Position numbers and translations under genes: made by a program
Source: Amycolatopsis pretoriensis
GTDB taxonomy: Bacteria; Actinomycetota; Actinomycetes; Mycobacteriales; Pseudonocardiaceae
Assembly (NCBI RefSeq): GCF_900107925.1
Contig: NZ_FNUJ01000006.1
Location: 558,001 to 622,000, forward strand
Reading direction: 5' to 3'
Length of the DNA: 64,000 nucleotides
Shown: one piece after another, positions 40,139 to 49,020 of the stretch
Layout of the letters: every line of letters starts with the position of its first letter
Numbering within the stretch: the stretch's first letter is position 1
Notes under the pieces: model-generated
Database searches by the model: none
Seen by the model: the letters and a program-made list of their open reading frames with translations, nothing else
Told to the model about the DNA's origin: nothing

Positions 40139-41164
40139 ATGCGACGGATTTCGACGTTCTTCGCCGCGCTTCTCCTGCTGGCGGCCACTTTGCCGGGCGT
40201 CGCGCACGCCGCGGCGCTTTCGTCCCGGACCCACTTGTTCTACTACCCGTGGTACGGCGAGAGTTCCACCGGCTACCGCCACTGGGTGCAGGGCGGGCAC
40301 ACCCCGCCGGCCGACATCGGGGCGAACTTCTACCCGGTGCTGGGGCCGTACGACTCCGGCGACTTCTCCGGCGCGGTCGAGCAGCACATGCGGTGGATCG
40401 AGCAGTCGGGCGCCGGGGTGATCGTCTACAGCTGGTGGGGCCAACGGTCCTATGAGGACGGTCTGGCGGCCGGCGTGCTCGAAGCCGCGGCGCGACACGG
40501 GATCCGCGTCGCCTGGCACCTGGAGCCCTACGGCGGGCGGACGGCGGCTTCCACGGTGGCGGACGTCAACTACCTGACGGGCCGGTACGGGTCGAGTCCC
40601 GCGTTCTACCGCGAGGGCGGCCGCGGGGCGTTCTACGTCTTCGAAAGCCTGCGCATCACGGACTGGACCGTGCTGGACCAGGTGCGGTCGTCGGCGATCG
40701 TGCTGGCGCAGACGACGGACACGAGCAAGGTCGCGCACTTCGGCGGGATGTACACCTACGACGCGATCGCCGGAGCCACCGCGCCCGGTTGGGCGGGCGC
40801 GAGCGCGTACTGCGAGGCGAACGGCCTGGTGTGGGCGCCGTCGGTCGGGCCGGGGTATGTGGACGATCGCGCGGTACCGGGCAACACGACACCGACGCTG
40901 GGCCGCGACAACGGGGCGACTTACGACCGGGAGTGGCAGAACGCGCTCGCGTCGGGGGCGGACTGGGTTTCGGTGACGTCGTTCAACGAGTGGCACGAGG
41001 GGTCGGTCATCGAACCGGCCCGATCGTCGCCGCCCGCTTCGGGATACGGGACTTTCGTTGGTGCGTATGGGACTTCGGGTGCGGCTTCGGAGACGGCTTA
41101 CCTCGACCGGACGCGGTACTGGACTTCCCGGCTGGCCGCTCCGGCGGTGGCTCACGCCTCCTGA
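40139..41164 (+). CDS. Secreted GH99-like glycoside hydrolase
   Basis: A 341-residue exported protein with a Sec signal (FFAALLLLAATLPGVAHA, cleavage near residue 25). HLFYYPWYG, YSWWGQ, WHLEPYGGR and SFNEWHEGSVIEP match the GH99 endo-alpha-mannosidase/mannanase layout, where carboxylates of the LEPY and NEWHE segments act in catalysis. ATG 40139 follows GAGGGG. Together with the GH92 enzyme it suggests use of alpha-mannans. Confidence 0.85.
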   Translation: MRRISTFFAALLLLAATLPGVAHAAALSSRTHLFYYPWYGESSTGYRHWVQGGHTPPADIGANFYPVLGPYDSGDFSGAVEQHMRWIEQSGAGVIVYSWWGQRSYEDGLAAGVLEAAARHGIRVAWHLEPYGGRTAASTVADVNYLTGRYGSSPAFYREGGRGAFYVFESLRITDWTVLDQVRSSAIVLAQTTDTSKVAHFGGMYTYDAIAGATAPGWAGASAYCEANGLVWAPSVGPGYVDDRAVPGNTTPTLGRDNGATYDREWQNALASGADWVSVTSFNEWHEGSVIEPARSSPPASGYGTFVGAYGTSGAASETAYLDRTRYWTSRLAAPAVAHAS

Positions 41165-42315
41165 GCGCGGCTCACGAACCGCGCAGGGTCGGCCAGTACG
41201 CGGTGCACGACCCGGCCCGCCGCCCCCAGCGTCGCCGCGTCGCCGCCGAGCCGGGACGCCGTCAGCACCGGTGGCTCACCACGCAGGCCGCCGAGACGGG
41301 CCGTCAACACCTCCGACACCGGCCCGGACAGCCACGGGTACAGCTGGGTGAAGACCCCGCCCAGGACGATCCGGTCCAGGTCGAGGAGGTTCACCGCCGA
41401 CGTCAAGGCGATGCCGAGCGCCCGGCCGGCTGCCGCGCAGGCTTGCCGGGCGGTCGCGTCACCGGCTTCGAGGGCGGCCAGCAAAGCCGGCACGGAAGCC
41501 GCCTTCCCCGCTGCCAGCAACGCTTCCTGGCCCGCGAAGGTCTCCAGACAGCCACTGCCACCGCATCGGCAGAGCGGACCCTCGGGTGCGACCACGACGT
41601 GGCCCAGCTCGCCGGCCAGCCCGCGGGCGCCGGAGAAGAGCGTGCCGTTCACGACCAGGCCCGCGCCGATGCCGACTTCGCCCGACACGTAGAGGAAGTC
41701 GCGCTCGCCGTCGCCGTACCAAAGCTCACCGAGCGCGGCCAGGTTCGCCTCGTTGTCCAGCTCCACCGGGACCGGCAGGCGCAGCAGGCCGGCCGGGCGG
41801 ACGTCCTGCCAGCCGAGGTTGGGGGCGCTGAACAGCACGCCGTCGCCGACCGGGCCGGACACCGCCAGCACCGCACCCGCCACTTCGAGCCCCAGCCGGT
41901 GGGCTTCGGCCAGCGCTTCGGTCGCCAGTGCCTGGAGTTCGGAAAGGACCTTCTTCGGCCGTGACCCGCGGTTGTCCCGCTCGCGGCGGGCGGCGAACCG
42001 GACGCCGCCGGTGAGGTCGAGCACCCGCGCCGCGAGGTAGTCGACGTTGATCTCCAGCCCCAGCGACGCCACCCGCGCCCCGCTGAGCACGACCTCGACG
42101 CCCGGGCGGCCGCGTTCGCCCGCGCGGGCGGGCCCGGTCTCGGCCAGCAGTCCCGCGTCCACCAGGTCGCCGACGAGCTTGGAGACGGTCGACTTCGTCA
42201 GGCCGGTCAGTTCGGCGAGGGCGGCGCGGGTCAGCGGGCCGCCGCGGCCGACGGCGCCCAGCACGACCTCGAGGTTGCGGGCGCGCATCGCATCGTGCCG
42301 CACGGCCTGGGTCAT
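41152..42315 (-). CDS. xylR: ROK-family repressor, XylR-like
   Basis: A 387-residue ROK regulator: N-terminal winged helix (LTRAALAELTGLTKSTVSKLVGDL), then the sugar-kinase-like fold with LAVSGPVGDGV, ELDNEANLAALGE, GEVGIGAGLVVNG and the zinc motif CRCGGSGCLETFAG. It is divergent from xylA, and an inverted repeat ATTTAGT-N11-ACTAAAT lies between them, so it is the likely xylose-responsive repressor. ATG 42315 follows GGAGG at six bases. It overlaps the convergent GH99 gene by 13 bases. Confidence 0.85.
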   Translation of the reverse strand: MTQAVRHDAMRARNLEVVLGAVGRGGPLTRAALAELTGLTKSTVSKLVGDLVDAGLLAETGPARAGERGRPGVEVVLSGARVASLGLEINVDYLAARVLDLTGGVRFAARRERDNRGSRPKKVLSELQALATEALAEAHRLGLEVAGAVLAVSGPVGDGVLFSAPNLGWQDVRPAGLLRLPVPVELDNEANLAALGELWYGDGERDFLYVSGEVGIGAGLVVNGTLFSGARGLAGELGHVVVAPEGPLCRCGGSGCLETFAGQEALLAAGKAASVPALLAALEAGDATARQACAAAGRALGIALTSAVNLLDLDRIVLGGVFTQLYPWLSGPVSEVLTARLGGLRGEPPVLTASRLGGDAATLGAAGRVVHRVLADPARFVSRAQEA

Positions 42316-42376
42316 CGCGTCCCTCCTCCGAAGCACTCTAACCGGCCTCTTGACGCCCGGGACCGCCGCGGCGCAT

Positions 42377-42401
42377 ATTTAGTCTACAACGTGAACTAAA
42401 T
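42377..42401. promoter_or_regulatory. Xyl-type operator ATTTAGT-N11-ACTAAAT
   Basis: An AT-rich inverted repeat in otherwise GC-rich DNA, resembling known XylR boxes with TTAGT/ACTAA half-sites. It ends 12 bases before the xylA ATG. Confidence 0.75.
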
Positions 42402-42413
42402 GAAGGGACAGTC

Positions 42414-43562
42414 ATGAGCGACTACGCTCCCCAGCCGGCCGACAAGTTCACCTTCGGCCTCTGGACCGTGGGCTGGCCCGCGAACGACCCGTTCGGGGTC
42501 GCGACGCGGCCGCCGCTGGACCCGGTGGAGAGCGTGCACCGGCTCGCGGAGCTGGGCGCCTACGGCGTGACGTTCCACGACGACGACCTGCTGGCCACCG
42601 AGCCCGACCGCGACAAGGCGATCGAGCGGTTCCGCAAGGCGCTCGCGGAGACCGGCCTGAAGGTCCCGATGGCGACGACCAACCTGTTCACCCACCCGGT
42701 GTTCAAGGACGGCGGCCTGACCAGCAACGACCGTGACGTCCGGCGGTACGCGCTGCGGAAGGTGCGCCGCAACCTCGACCTGGCGGCCGAGCTGGGCGCC
42801 GAGACGTACGTCGTGTGGGGCGGCCGCGAAGGCGCCGAGTCCGACGCCGCGAAGGACGTCCGGGCGGCGCTGGACCGCTACAAGGAGGGCCTCGACCTCC
42901 TCGCGGACTACGTCGTGGAGAAGGGCTACTCGCTGCGGTTCGCGCTCGAGCCGAAGCCGAACGAGCCGCGCGGCGACATCCTGCTGCCGACGATCGGGCA
43001 CGCGCTGGGCTTCATTTCGCAGCTGTCGCGGTCGGAGATGTTCGGGTTGAACCCGGAGGTCGGGCACGAGCAGATGGCCGGCCTCAACTTCGTGCACGGC
43101 ATTTCGCAGGCGCTGTGGCAGGGCAAGCTCTTCCACATCGACCTGAACGGCCAGCACGGCCCGAAGTACGACCAGGACCTGATCTTCGGCCACGGCGACA
43201 CGAAGAGCGCGTTCTTCCTGGTCGACCTGCTGGAGAACGGCGGCTACGAGGGCCCGCGCCACTTCGACTACAAGCCGCTGCGCACGGAGGACCCGGCGGA
43301 CGTGTGGGTCTCGGCGGCGGCGAACATGCGGACCTACCTGATCCTGAAGGAGAAGTCGGCCAAGTTCCGGTCGGACCCGGAGGTCGTCGAGGCCCTCGCC
43401 GCGTCCCGCGTCCCGGACCTGTCGACCCCGACGCTGGCCCCGGGCGAGACGTTCGACGACGTCCTGAAGGACGACTTCGACCCGGACACGGCGGCCCAGC
43501 GCGGGTACCACTTCACGCGGCTGAACCAGCTGGCCCTGGAGCACCTCCTCGGCGTCCGCTGA
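42414..43562 (+). CDS. xylA: Xylose isomerase
   Basis: A 382-residue TIM-barrel enzyme that converts D-xylose to D-xylulose (and glucose to fructose). Active-site motifs are VTFHDDDL (His55, Asp58), FALEPKPNEPRGD with the metal Glu and Lys, GHEQMAGLNFVHG, and HIDLNGQ followed by KYDQDLIFG with metal-binding Asp residues. Length and motifs match class I actinobacterial XylA. GAAGGGACA precedes the ATG. No xylulokinase gene is adjacent. Confidence 0.97.
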   Translation: MSDYAPQPADKFTFGLWTVGWPANDPFGVATRPPLDPVESVHRLAELGAYGVTFHDDDLLATEPDRDKAIERFRKALAETGLKVPMATTNLFTHPVFKDGGLTSNDRDVRRYALRKVRRNLDLAAELGAETYVVWGGREGAESDAAKDVRAALDRYKEGLDLLADYVVEKGYSLRFALEPKPNEPRGDILLPTIGHALGFISQLSRSEMFGLNPEVGHEQMAGLNFVHGISQALWQGKLFHIDLNGQHGPKYDQDLIFGHGDTKSAFFLVDLLENGGYEGPRHFDYKPLRTEDPADVWVSAAANMRTYLILKEKSAKFRSDPEVVEALAASRVPDLSTPTLAPGETFDDVLKDDFDPDTAAQRGYHFTRLNQLALEHLLGVR

Positions 43563-43578
43563 CGGCTACCCTCGGGGG

Positions 43579-43968
43579 ATGCTGAGCAACGCGCGGTTCG
43601 AAGCCCGCATCCCCACGCAGGACCTGGCCCGGGCGCGCCGGTGGTACTCGGAGAAGCTCGGCCTGGAACCGGCGGAAGAACGCGAAGGCGGCCTGCGTTA
43701 TGAGGGCGCCTCAGGTGTCTTCTGCCTGTTCGCCTCGGCCGGCGCGTCCGACGGGTCTTTCACGCAGATGGGCTTCTACGTGGACGACGTCGACGCGGCG
43801 GTCGCCCAACTGCGGGCGCGCGGAGTCGTCTTCGAGGAGTACGAGGGCGCGGTGAACGGGATCATGGACATCCGCGGCAACTACCCGAGCAAGGGCAGTG
43901 GCGAGCGGGCCGCGTGGTTCCGCGACAGCGAGGGCAACATGCTCGGCCTCGCCGAAGTGACCCCCTGA
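43579..43968 (+). CDS. VOC-family (glyoxalase/bleomycin-resistance-like) protein
   Basis: A 129-residue protein with two beta-alpha-beta-beta-beta units: FEARIPTQDLARARRWYSEKLGL, and later MGFYVDDVDAAVAQLRARGVVFEEY and FRDSEGNMLGLAEV. The C-terminal Glu position of the metal site is present; the substrate is unknown. It starts 17 bases after xylA. Confidence 0.87.
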   Translation: MLSNARFEARIPTQDLARARRWYSEKLGLEPAEEREGGLRYEGASGVFCLFASAGASDGSFTQMGFYVDDVDAAVAQLRARGVVFEEYEGAVNGIMDIRGNYPSKGSGERAAWFRDSEGNMLGLAEVTP

Positions 43969-43971
43969 AAG

Positions 43972-44022
43972 CCGTGAATGGCACATTGAGGGACCAAGTG
44001 TCCCTCAATGTGCCATTCACGG
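43972..44022. repeat. Palindromic repeat, GTGAATGGCACATTG family, copy 2
   Basis: Perfect 23-bp arms (43972-43994 and 44000-44022) with loop CAAGT, between convergent genes that end at 43968 and 44025. Probably a bidirectional terminator. Confidence 0.9.
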
Positions 44023-44024
44023 AC

Positions 44025-47000
44025 TTACGACACGGTCAGGGTGTCGATGTCGAACAGCGAGCCCGAGCCGCCCCGGAACACCAGGTGGAGCGGGCCCGAG
44101 CCGGGTGAAACGGTGGTCGAGACCGTCCGGAACGTCTCCCAGCTGCCCGTGTTCGGCACCGTCACCGTGCCCAGCAGGGCGCCGGTCGCCGAGCCGTCGC
44201 GGATCTCGATCGTGCCGCCCGCTCCCGCCGACGACACCACCGCGCTGAACCGCGTGATGCCCGAAGTGCTCACCGACGCGTACCCGGCCCAATCGCCGTT
44301 CTCGATGTAGCCCAGCGTGTTGCCGCCGCTCGCCGGGGCGTGCGGGGCGATCTGCACGCCCGAACCCGATGTGAACGACTCACCCTCCACTGTGGACGAC
44401 TGAGCGATCCCGCAGTCCGCCGCGACGACCCCGGCGGCGTACCGGATCCCGCCGAGCAGCTCGGTCCGGAACGCGGGGTCCGAGTACGACTCGATCGTGT
44501 GGCCGAGCCCGGTGTAAAACGCCCGGCCGGCGCCCTGCGGGTGGCACCACGTGATCGGGTGGTCGGCACCCATCTCGCCGCCGGTGTAGCTCGACTCGTC
44601 CAGCGTCTGCAGCACGTGCACGCTGCCCCGCGGGTTCATCCGGTAGTTGTACAGCTCGTCGGTCCGGGTCCAGACGGCCGGCAGGTGCGCCGTCGCCGGG
44701 TGCGTGGCGTCCTCCGTCACGAACCGGGCCTGCTGGATCGCCGGGTGGCTCTTGAACCACGCCCCGACCAGCTGCCCGTACCACGGCCAGTCGTACTCCG
44801 TGTCGGCCGCCGCGTGGACGCCCAGGTAGCCGCCGCCACCCTCCACATAGGACTGGAACGCCGCCTGCTGCGTCGCGTCCAGGACGTCACCCGTGGTCGA
44901 GAGGAACACGACCGCCTCGTACGAAGCCAGCGAGGCAGCGGTGAACACCGACGCGTCCTCGGTCGCCGTCACGCTGAAGCCGTTGGCCGCCCCCAGTTCG
45001 CGCAGCGCCTGGATGCCCGCCGGGATCGCGTCGTGGCGGAAGCCCGCCGTCTTGGAGAACACCAGCACGTCGTACGACGGGTCCACCTGGGTCGGCATAC
45101 CGCTCAGCGTAAAGGAATCCACGTCGAACAGGGAACCGGAACCGCCGCGGAACACCAGGAACAACGGCCCCGACCCACCGGACACCGCCGTCGTCACGTT
45201 CTGGAAGGTCTCCCAGTCCCCGGTCGACGGCACGGCCACCGACCCCAGCAGCGTCCCGGTCGCCGAACCGGACCGGATCTCGATCGTGCCGCCCGCTCCG
45301 GCCGACGAAATCCGCGCGGTGAACGTCCGCGCGCCCGCAGTGCTCACCGAGGCGTACCCGGCCCAGTCGCCGTTCTCGATGTAGCCGAGGGTGTTGCCGC
45401 CGCTCGCCGCGGCGTGCGGCGCGATCTGCACGCCCGAGCCGGACGTGAACGACTCGCCCTCGATCGCGGCCGACGCGGTCGTGAACGTGAACGCGTCGAG
45501 GTCGAACAGGTTCCCCTGCCCGGTCACGCCCTTGAACACCAGGTACAGCGACGTCGTCCCGGCCGGCCGGTTCGCGAGGTTCGCCGTCACGGTGACGAAC
45601 GTGTCCCAGTCCCCGGTGTTGGCCACCGCCGCCGAGCCCAGCAGCGTCCCGGTCGGCGAGCCCGCCCGGACCTCGAGAGTCCCACCCGGGCCGCCCGAAG
45701 ACACGCGCGCGCTGATCGACGTCGCGTTGCCCAGGGCGTACGGCGAGAAGGAGATCCAATCACCGTTGTCGGTGTACCCGACCGTCCGGCCGCCTTCCGC
45801 CGAGCCGTGGTCGGCGAGCTGGATGCCGGACTGCGCCGAGAAGTGCTCGCCTTGGCGGTGCCGCGGTTGCAGCTTGCGCACGCTGTGCGAAGTCAGCCCG
45901 CCCTTGTCGGTGTACTGCGCGTCGAAAACGCCGTAGATGTTGGCCGCGGCGTCGTGCTCACCGTCGACCGGGACCGCGATCGAGCCGGAACACCCCGTCG
46001 CCTGCGTGATCTGGTGCTCGTGGCTGTCGTGGCCCAGGAAGTAGGTGACCTTGACCTTCGAGCAGTCCAGCGGCCCGTCCTCCGGATCGCTGCCCGTCAC
46101 CTGGAAGGGCACGGTGTCACCGAAGGAGAACAGCTGGCCGTCGATCGGGGAACCGAGTGTGACGGACGGCGCGGTGTTCCCCACCGTCACCACGAGACTC
46201 GCGGTCCCGGTCAGTCCTTCCGGGTCGGAGACCGTCAACGTCGGCGAGTAGGTGCCGTTGGTCGTGTAGGTGTGCGCGGGGTTCGCCGACGTCGACGAGG
46301 AGCCGTCACCGAAGTCCCAGCGGTAGCTCAGCGCCCCGCCTTCGGGGTCGCTGCTGCCCGCGGAGGAGAAGTTCACGGTCAGCGGGTTGGGTCCGGACGT
46401 CTTGTCGGACGCGGCTTTCGCGACCGGGTTGCGGTTGGTGCCCGCGAGGTACTCGATCCGGTAGAGCGCCTGGTTGTCGTCGCCGGTGCCGTAGTCGAGG
46501 ACGTACAGGGCGCCGTCCGGGCCGAACGCCATGTCCATCACCTGGGTGCCGGACCACGGGAAGTTCTCGATCGGGCCGCGGGTGCCGTCGCCGTTGACGG
46601 TCACCGCCTTGATCCACTTGCGCCCGTACTCCCCCGCGAAGAACTTGCCGTCCAGGGACTGCGGGAACTTGATCGTCGACGTCGAAGCGGCGTTGTACCG
46701 GTAGACCGGCCCGCCCATCGGCGACTCCGAGCCGCTGCCGAACTCCGGCGGCGAGCCCTCGTCACCGGCGTACTTGATCCACGCCGGCTTCGGCACCGGC
46801 AGCTTGGCGAGCCCGGTGTTGCGGAACGAGGAGTTCGTCGGCCCGCCCGCGCAGTCGTACTTCGCGCCCGAAGGACCGCTCGGGAACGTGAAGTGGTTGT
46901 ACGTCTCGGTCGTCGTGTTCGAGCCCGTGCAGTACGGCCAGCCGAAGTTGCCCGGCCCGGTGATCCGGTCGAACTCGACCTGTCCCTGCGGCCCGCGGTT

Positions 47001-47897
47001 CGGGTCGGTCGTGCCGGCGTCCGGGCCGTAGTCGCCGAGGTAGACGACGCCGGTCGGTTTGTCGACACTCATCCGGAACGGGTTGCGGAAGCCCATCGCG
47101 TAGATCTCCGGCCGCGTGTTCGCGGTGCCCGGCGCGAAGAGGTTCCCCGCCGGGACGGTGTAGGTGCCGTCGGCCTGCGGGTGGATGCGCAGCAGCTTGC
47201 CGCGCAGGTCGTTCGTGTTGCCGGACGAGCGTTGCGCGTCGAACTGCGGGTTGCGCGTGGTCCGCTCGTCGATCGGTGAGTAGCTGTCGGAGGAGAACGG
47301 GTTCGTGTCGTCGCCGGTGGTCAGGTAGAGGTTGCCGGCGGCGTCGAAGTCGATGTCACCGCCGACGTGGCAGCACTGCCCGCGGTCGTTGGCGACCTTC
47401 AGCACGACCTTCTCGCTGGCCAGGTCGAGCGTGTTGTCGGTCTTCAGGACGAACCGCGACAGGTGCAGCTCGCCCTTGAACGGCGCGAAGTCCGCCTCGG
47501 TGCCGTCGGTCGGCGCGTCACCGTCCGGTGTGGACAGCCGCGGGGAGAAGTACAGCCAGACGTACCGGTTCGTCGCGAACCCGGGGTCGGCGGCGACGCC
47601 CTGGAGGCCTTCCTCGTCGTGGGTGTAGACGTTCAGCTTGGCCGCGACCGACGTCGCACCGGCCGCGGTCGTGACGCGGACGGTGCCGTCGCGCGAGGTG
47701 TGCACGACCGACCGGTCGGGCAGCACGGCGAGCGACATCGCCTCGCCGAGCTCGGCCGCGCCGGTGGCGAGCGCGACCTGCTGGTAGTCCGCGGGCGGGA
47801 TGTCCGCGCGCGCCGGGGTGTCGAGGGTGAGCAGGAGGCCGGCACCCAGGAGTGCGGTGCCGAACAGCCTCGCCCACTTCGGTGGGGACGGAGACAT
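44025..47897 (-). CDS. Secreted modular PQQ-type sugar dehydrogenase / PKD / CBM6 / ThuA protein
   Basis: A 1290-residue exported protein. It has a Sec signal (cleavage near 32) and a soluble glucose/sorbosone-dehydrogenase-like propeller (about 38-485, with DEEGLQGVAADPGF, GGDIDFDAAGNLYLTTGD and MGFRNPFRMSVD). A PKD domain follows at about 505-575 (YRWDFGDGSS), and CBM6-type modules lie near 680-800 and 805-930 (GYIENGDWAGYASVS). Next is a ThuA domain near 945-1165 (VLVFSKTAGFRHDAIPAGI, GYLGVHAAADTEYDWPWYG, GLGHTIESYSDPAF) and a third CBM6 at the end. Such fusions act on carbohydrate polymers or keto-sugars outside the cell. It follows the ebo-like operon by about 100 bases. Confidence 0.9.
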   Translation of the reverse strand: MSPSPPKWARLFGTALLGAGLLLTLDTPARADIPPADYQQVALATGAAELGEAMSLAVLPDRSVVHTSRDGTVRVTTAAGATSVAAKLNVYTHDEEGLQGVAADPGFATNRYVWLYFSPRLSTPDGDAPTDGTEADFAPFKGELHLSRFVLKTDNTLDLASEKVVLKVANDRGQCCHVGGDIDFDAAGNLYLTTGDDTNPFSSDSYSPIDERTTRNPQFDAQRSSGNTNDLRGKLLRIHPQADGTYTVPAGNLFAPGTANTRPEIYAMGFRNPFRMSVDKPTGVVYLGDYGPDAGTTDPNRGPQGQVEFDRITGPGNFGWPYCTGSNTTTETYNHFTFPSGPSGAKYDCAGGPTNSSFRNTGLAKLPVPKPAWIKYAGDEGSPPEFGSGSESPMGGPVYRYNAASTSTIKFPQSLDGKFFAGEYGRKWIKAVTVNGDGTRGPIENFPWSGTQVMDMAFGPDGALYVLDYGTGDDNQALYRIEYLAGTNRNPVAKAASDKTSGPNPLTVNFSSAGSSDPEGGALSYRWDFGDGSSSTSANPAHTYTTNGTYSPTLTVSDPEGLTGTASLVVTVGNTAPSVTLGSPIDGQLFSFGDTVPFQVTGSDPEDGPLDCSKVKVTYFLGHDSHEHQITQATGCSGSIAVPVDGEHDAAANIYGVFDAQYTDKGGLTSHSVRKLQPRHRQGEHFSAQSGIQLADHGSAEGGRTVGYTDNGDWISFSPYALGNATSISARVSSGGPGGTLEVRAGSPTGTLLGSAAVANTGDWDTFVTVTANLANRPAGTTSLYLVFKGVTGQGNLFDLDAFTFTTASAAIEGESFTSGSGVQIAPHAAASGGNTLGYIENGDWAGYASVSTAGARTFTARISSAGAGGTIEIRSGSATGTLLGSVAVPSTGDWETFQNVTTAVSGGSGPLFLVFRGGSGSLFDVDSFTLSGMPTQVDPSYDVLVFSKTAGFRHDAIPAGIQALRELGAANGFSVTATEDASVFTAASLASYEAVVFLSTTGDVLDATQQAAFQSYVEGGGGYLGVHAAADTEYDWPWYGQLVGAWFKSHPAIQQARFVTEDATHPATAHLPAVWTRTDELYNYRMNPRGSVHVLQTLDESSYTGGEMGADHPITWCHPQGAGRAFYTGLGHTIESYSDPAFRTELLGGIRYAAGVVAADCGIAQSSTVEGESFTSGSGVQIAPHAPASGGNTLGYIENGDWAGYASVSTSGITRFSAVVSSAGAGGTIEIRDGSATGALLGTVTVPNTGSWETFRTVSTTVSPGSGPLHLVFRGGSGSLFDIDTLTVS

Positions 47898-48000
47898 GCG
47901 GGATCCTTCCTGATTTTGAGCGTGCTTCGCCCCGGTGTGGCGCGAAGCCGGTTTCGATCACCTTCCGACGGGGCTGGCGGTCACCCGTTGAACAGAAGCG

Positions 48001-49002
48001 CTACTTCGTGGAGAACGCGGCGTCGAACGCCGCCGTGGGTGGGGTGAAGTTGAGCTTGCGGACGAACTCCAGTGCCTCGGGGGCGCCGGTGAGCCGGTCC
48101 ATGCCCGCGTCCTCCCACTCGATGGAGATCGGGCCGTCGTAGCCGATGGCGTTGAGCATCCGGAAGACGTCCTCCCAGGGGACGTCGCCGTGGCCGGTGG
48201 AGACGAAGTCCCAGCCGCGGCGGGGATCGGCCCACGGCAGGTGCGAGCCCATCCGCCCGTTGCGGCCGTTGAGCTGCTTGCGGGCCTCCTTGCAATCGAC
48301 GTGGTAGATGCGGTCCTTGAAGTCCCACAGGAACCCGGCGGGGTCGAGGTCCTGCCAGACGAAGTGCGACGGGTCGAAGTTCAGCCCGAACGCCGGCCGG
48401 TGCCCGATCGCTTCCAGGGTCCGGACGGTGCTCCAGTAGTCGTAGGCGATCTCGCTCGGGTGCACCTCGTGGGCGAACCGGACGCCGACCTCGTCGAAGA
48501 CGTCCAGGATCGGGTTCCAGCGGGTCGCGAAATCCGCGTACCCGCGTTCGATCATCGACGGCGGCACCGGCGGGAACATCGCCACCGTGTGCCAGATCGA
48601 CGAGCCGGTGAATCCGACCACAGTGGACACCCCGAGCTTCGCCGCGGCGCGGGCGGTGGCCTGCATTTCGGCCGCCGCCCGCTGCCGGACGCCTTCGGGT
48701 TCGCCGTCGCCCCAGATCCGCGCGGGCAGGATGGCCTCGTGCCGCTCGTCGATCGGGTGGTCGCAGACGGCCTGGCCCACCAGGTGGTTCGAGATGGCCC
48801 ACACCTTGAGGTCGTACTTGGCCAGCGTCTCCAGTTTCGCCGGGACGTAGGAGTCTTCGGCCAGCGCGCGATCCACTTCGAAGTGGTCGCCCCAGCAAGC
48901 GATCTCGAGGCCTTCGTAACCCCAGCCGCTCGCCAGCTCGCACACCTCCTCGAACGGCAGATCCGCCCACTGCCCGGTGAACAACGTCAACGGTCGAGCC
49001 AT
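48001..49002 (-). CDS. Sugar phosphate isomerase/epimerase (IolE/TIM-barrel family)
   Basis: A 333-residue AP-endonuclease-2-like TIM barrel: WGYEGLEIACWGDHFEV at the start, VVGFTGSSIWH, VRFAHEVHPSEIAYDY, FGLNFDPSHFVWQ, YHVDCKEA, and ISIEWEDAGMDR at the end, with metal-binding Glu/Asp/His at barrel positions. It probably isomerises or epimerises a keto-sugar or inosose. GGAGG lies six bases before ATG 49002. It is the last gene of the ebo-like run. Confidence 0.87.
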   Translation of the reverse strand: MARPLTLFTGQWADLPFEEVCELASGWGYEGLEIACWGDHFEVDRALAEDSYVPAKLETLAKYDLKVWAISNHLVGQAVCDHPIDERHEAILPARIWGDGEPEGVRQRAAAEMQATARAAAKLGVSTVVGFTGSSIWHTVAMFPPVPPSMIERGYADFATRWNPILDVFDEVGVRFAHEVHPSEIAYDYWSTVRTLEAIGHRPAFGLNFDPSHFVWQDLDPAGFLWDFKDRIYHVDCKEARKQLNGRNGRMGSHLPWADPRRGWDFVSTGHGDVPWEDVFRMLNAIGYDGPISIEWEDAGMDRLTGAPEALEFVRKLNFTPPTAAFDAAFSTK

Positions 49003-49020
49003 GTCTGACCTCCTGGTGCG

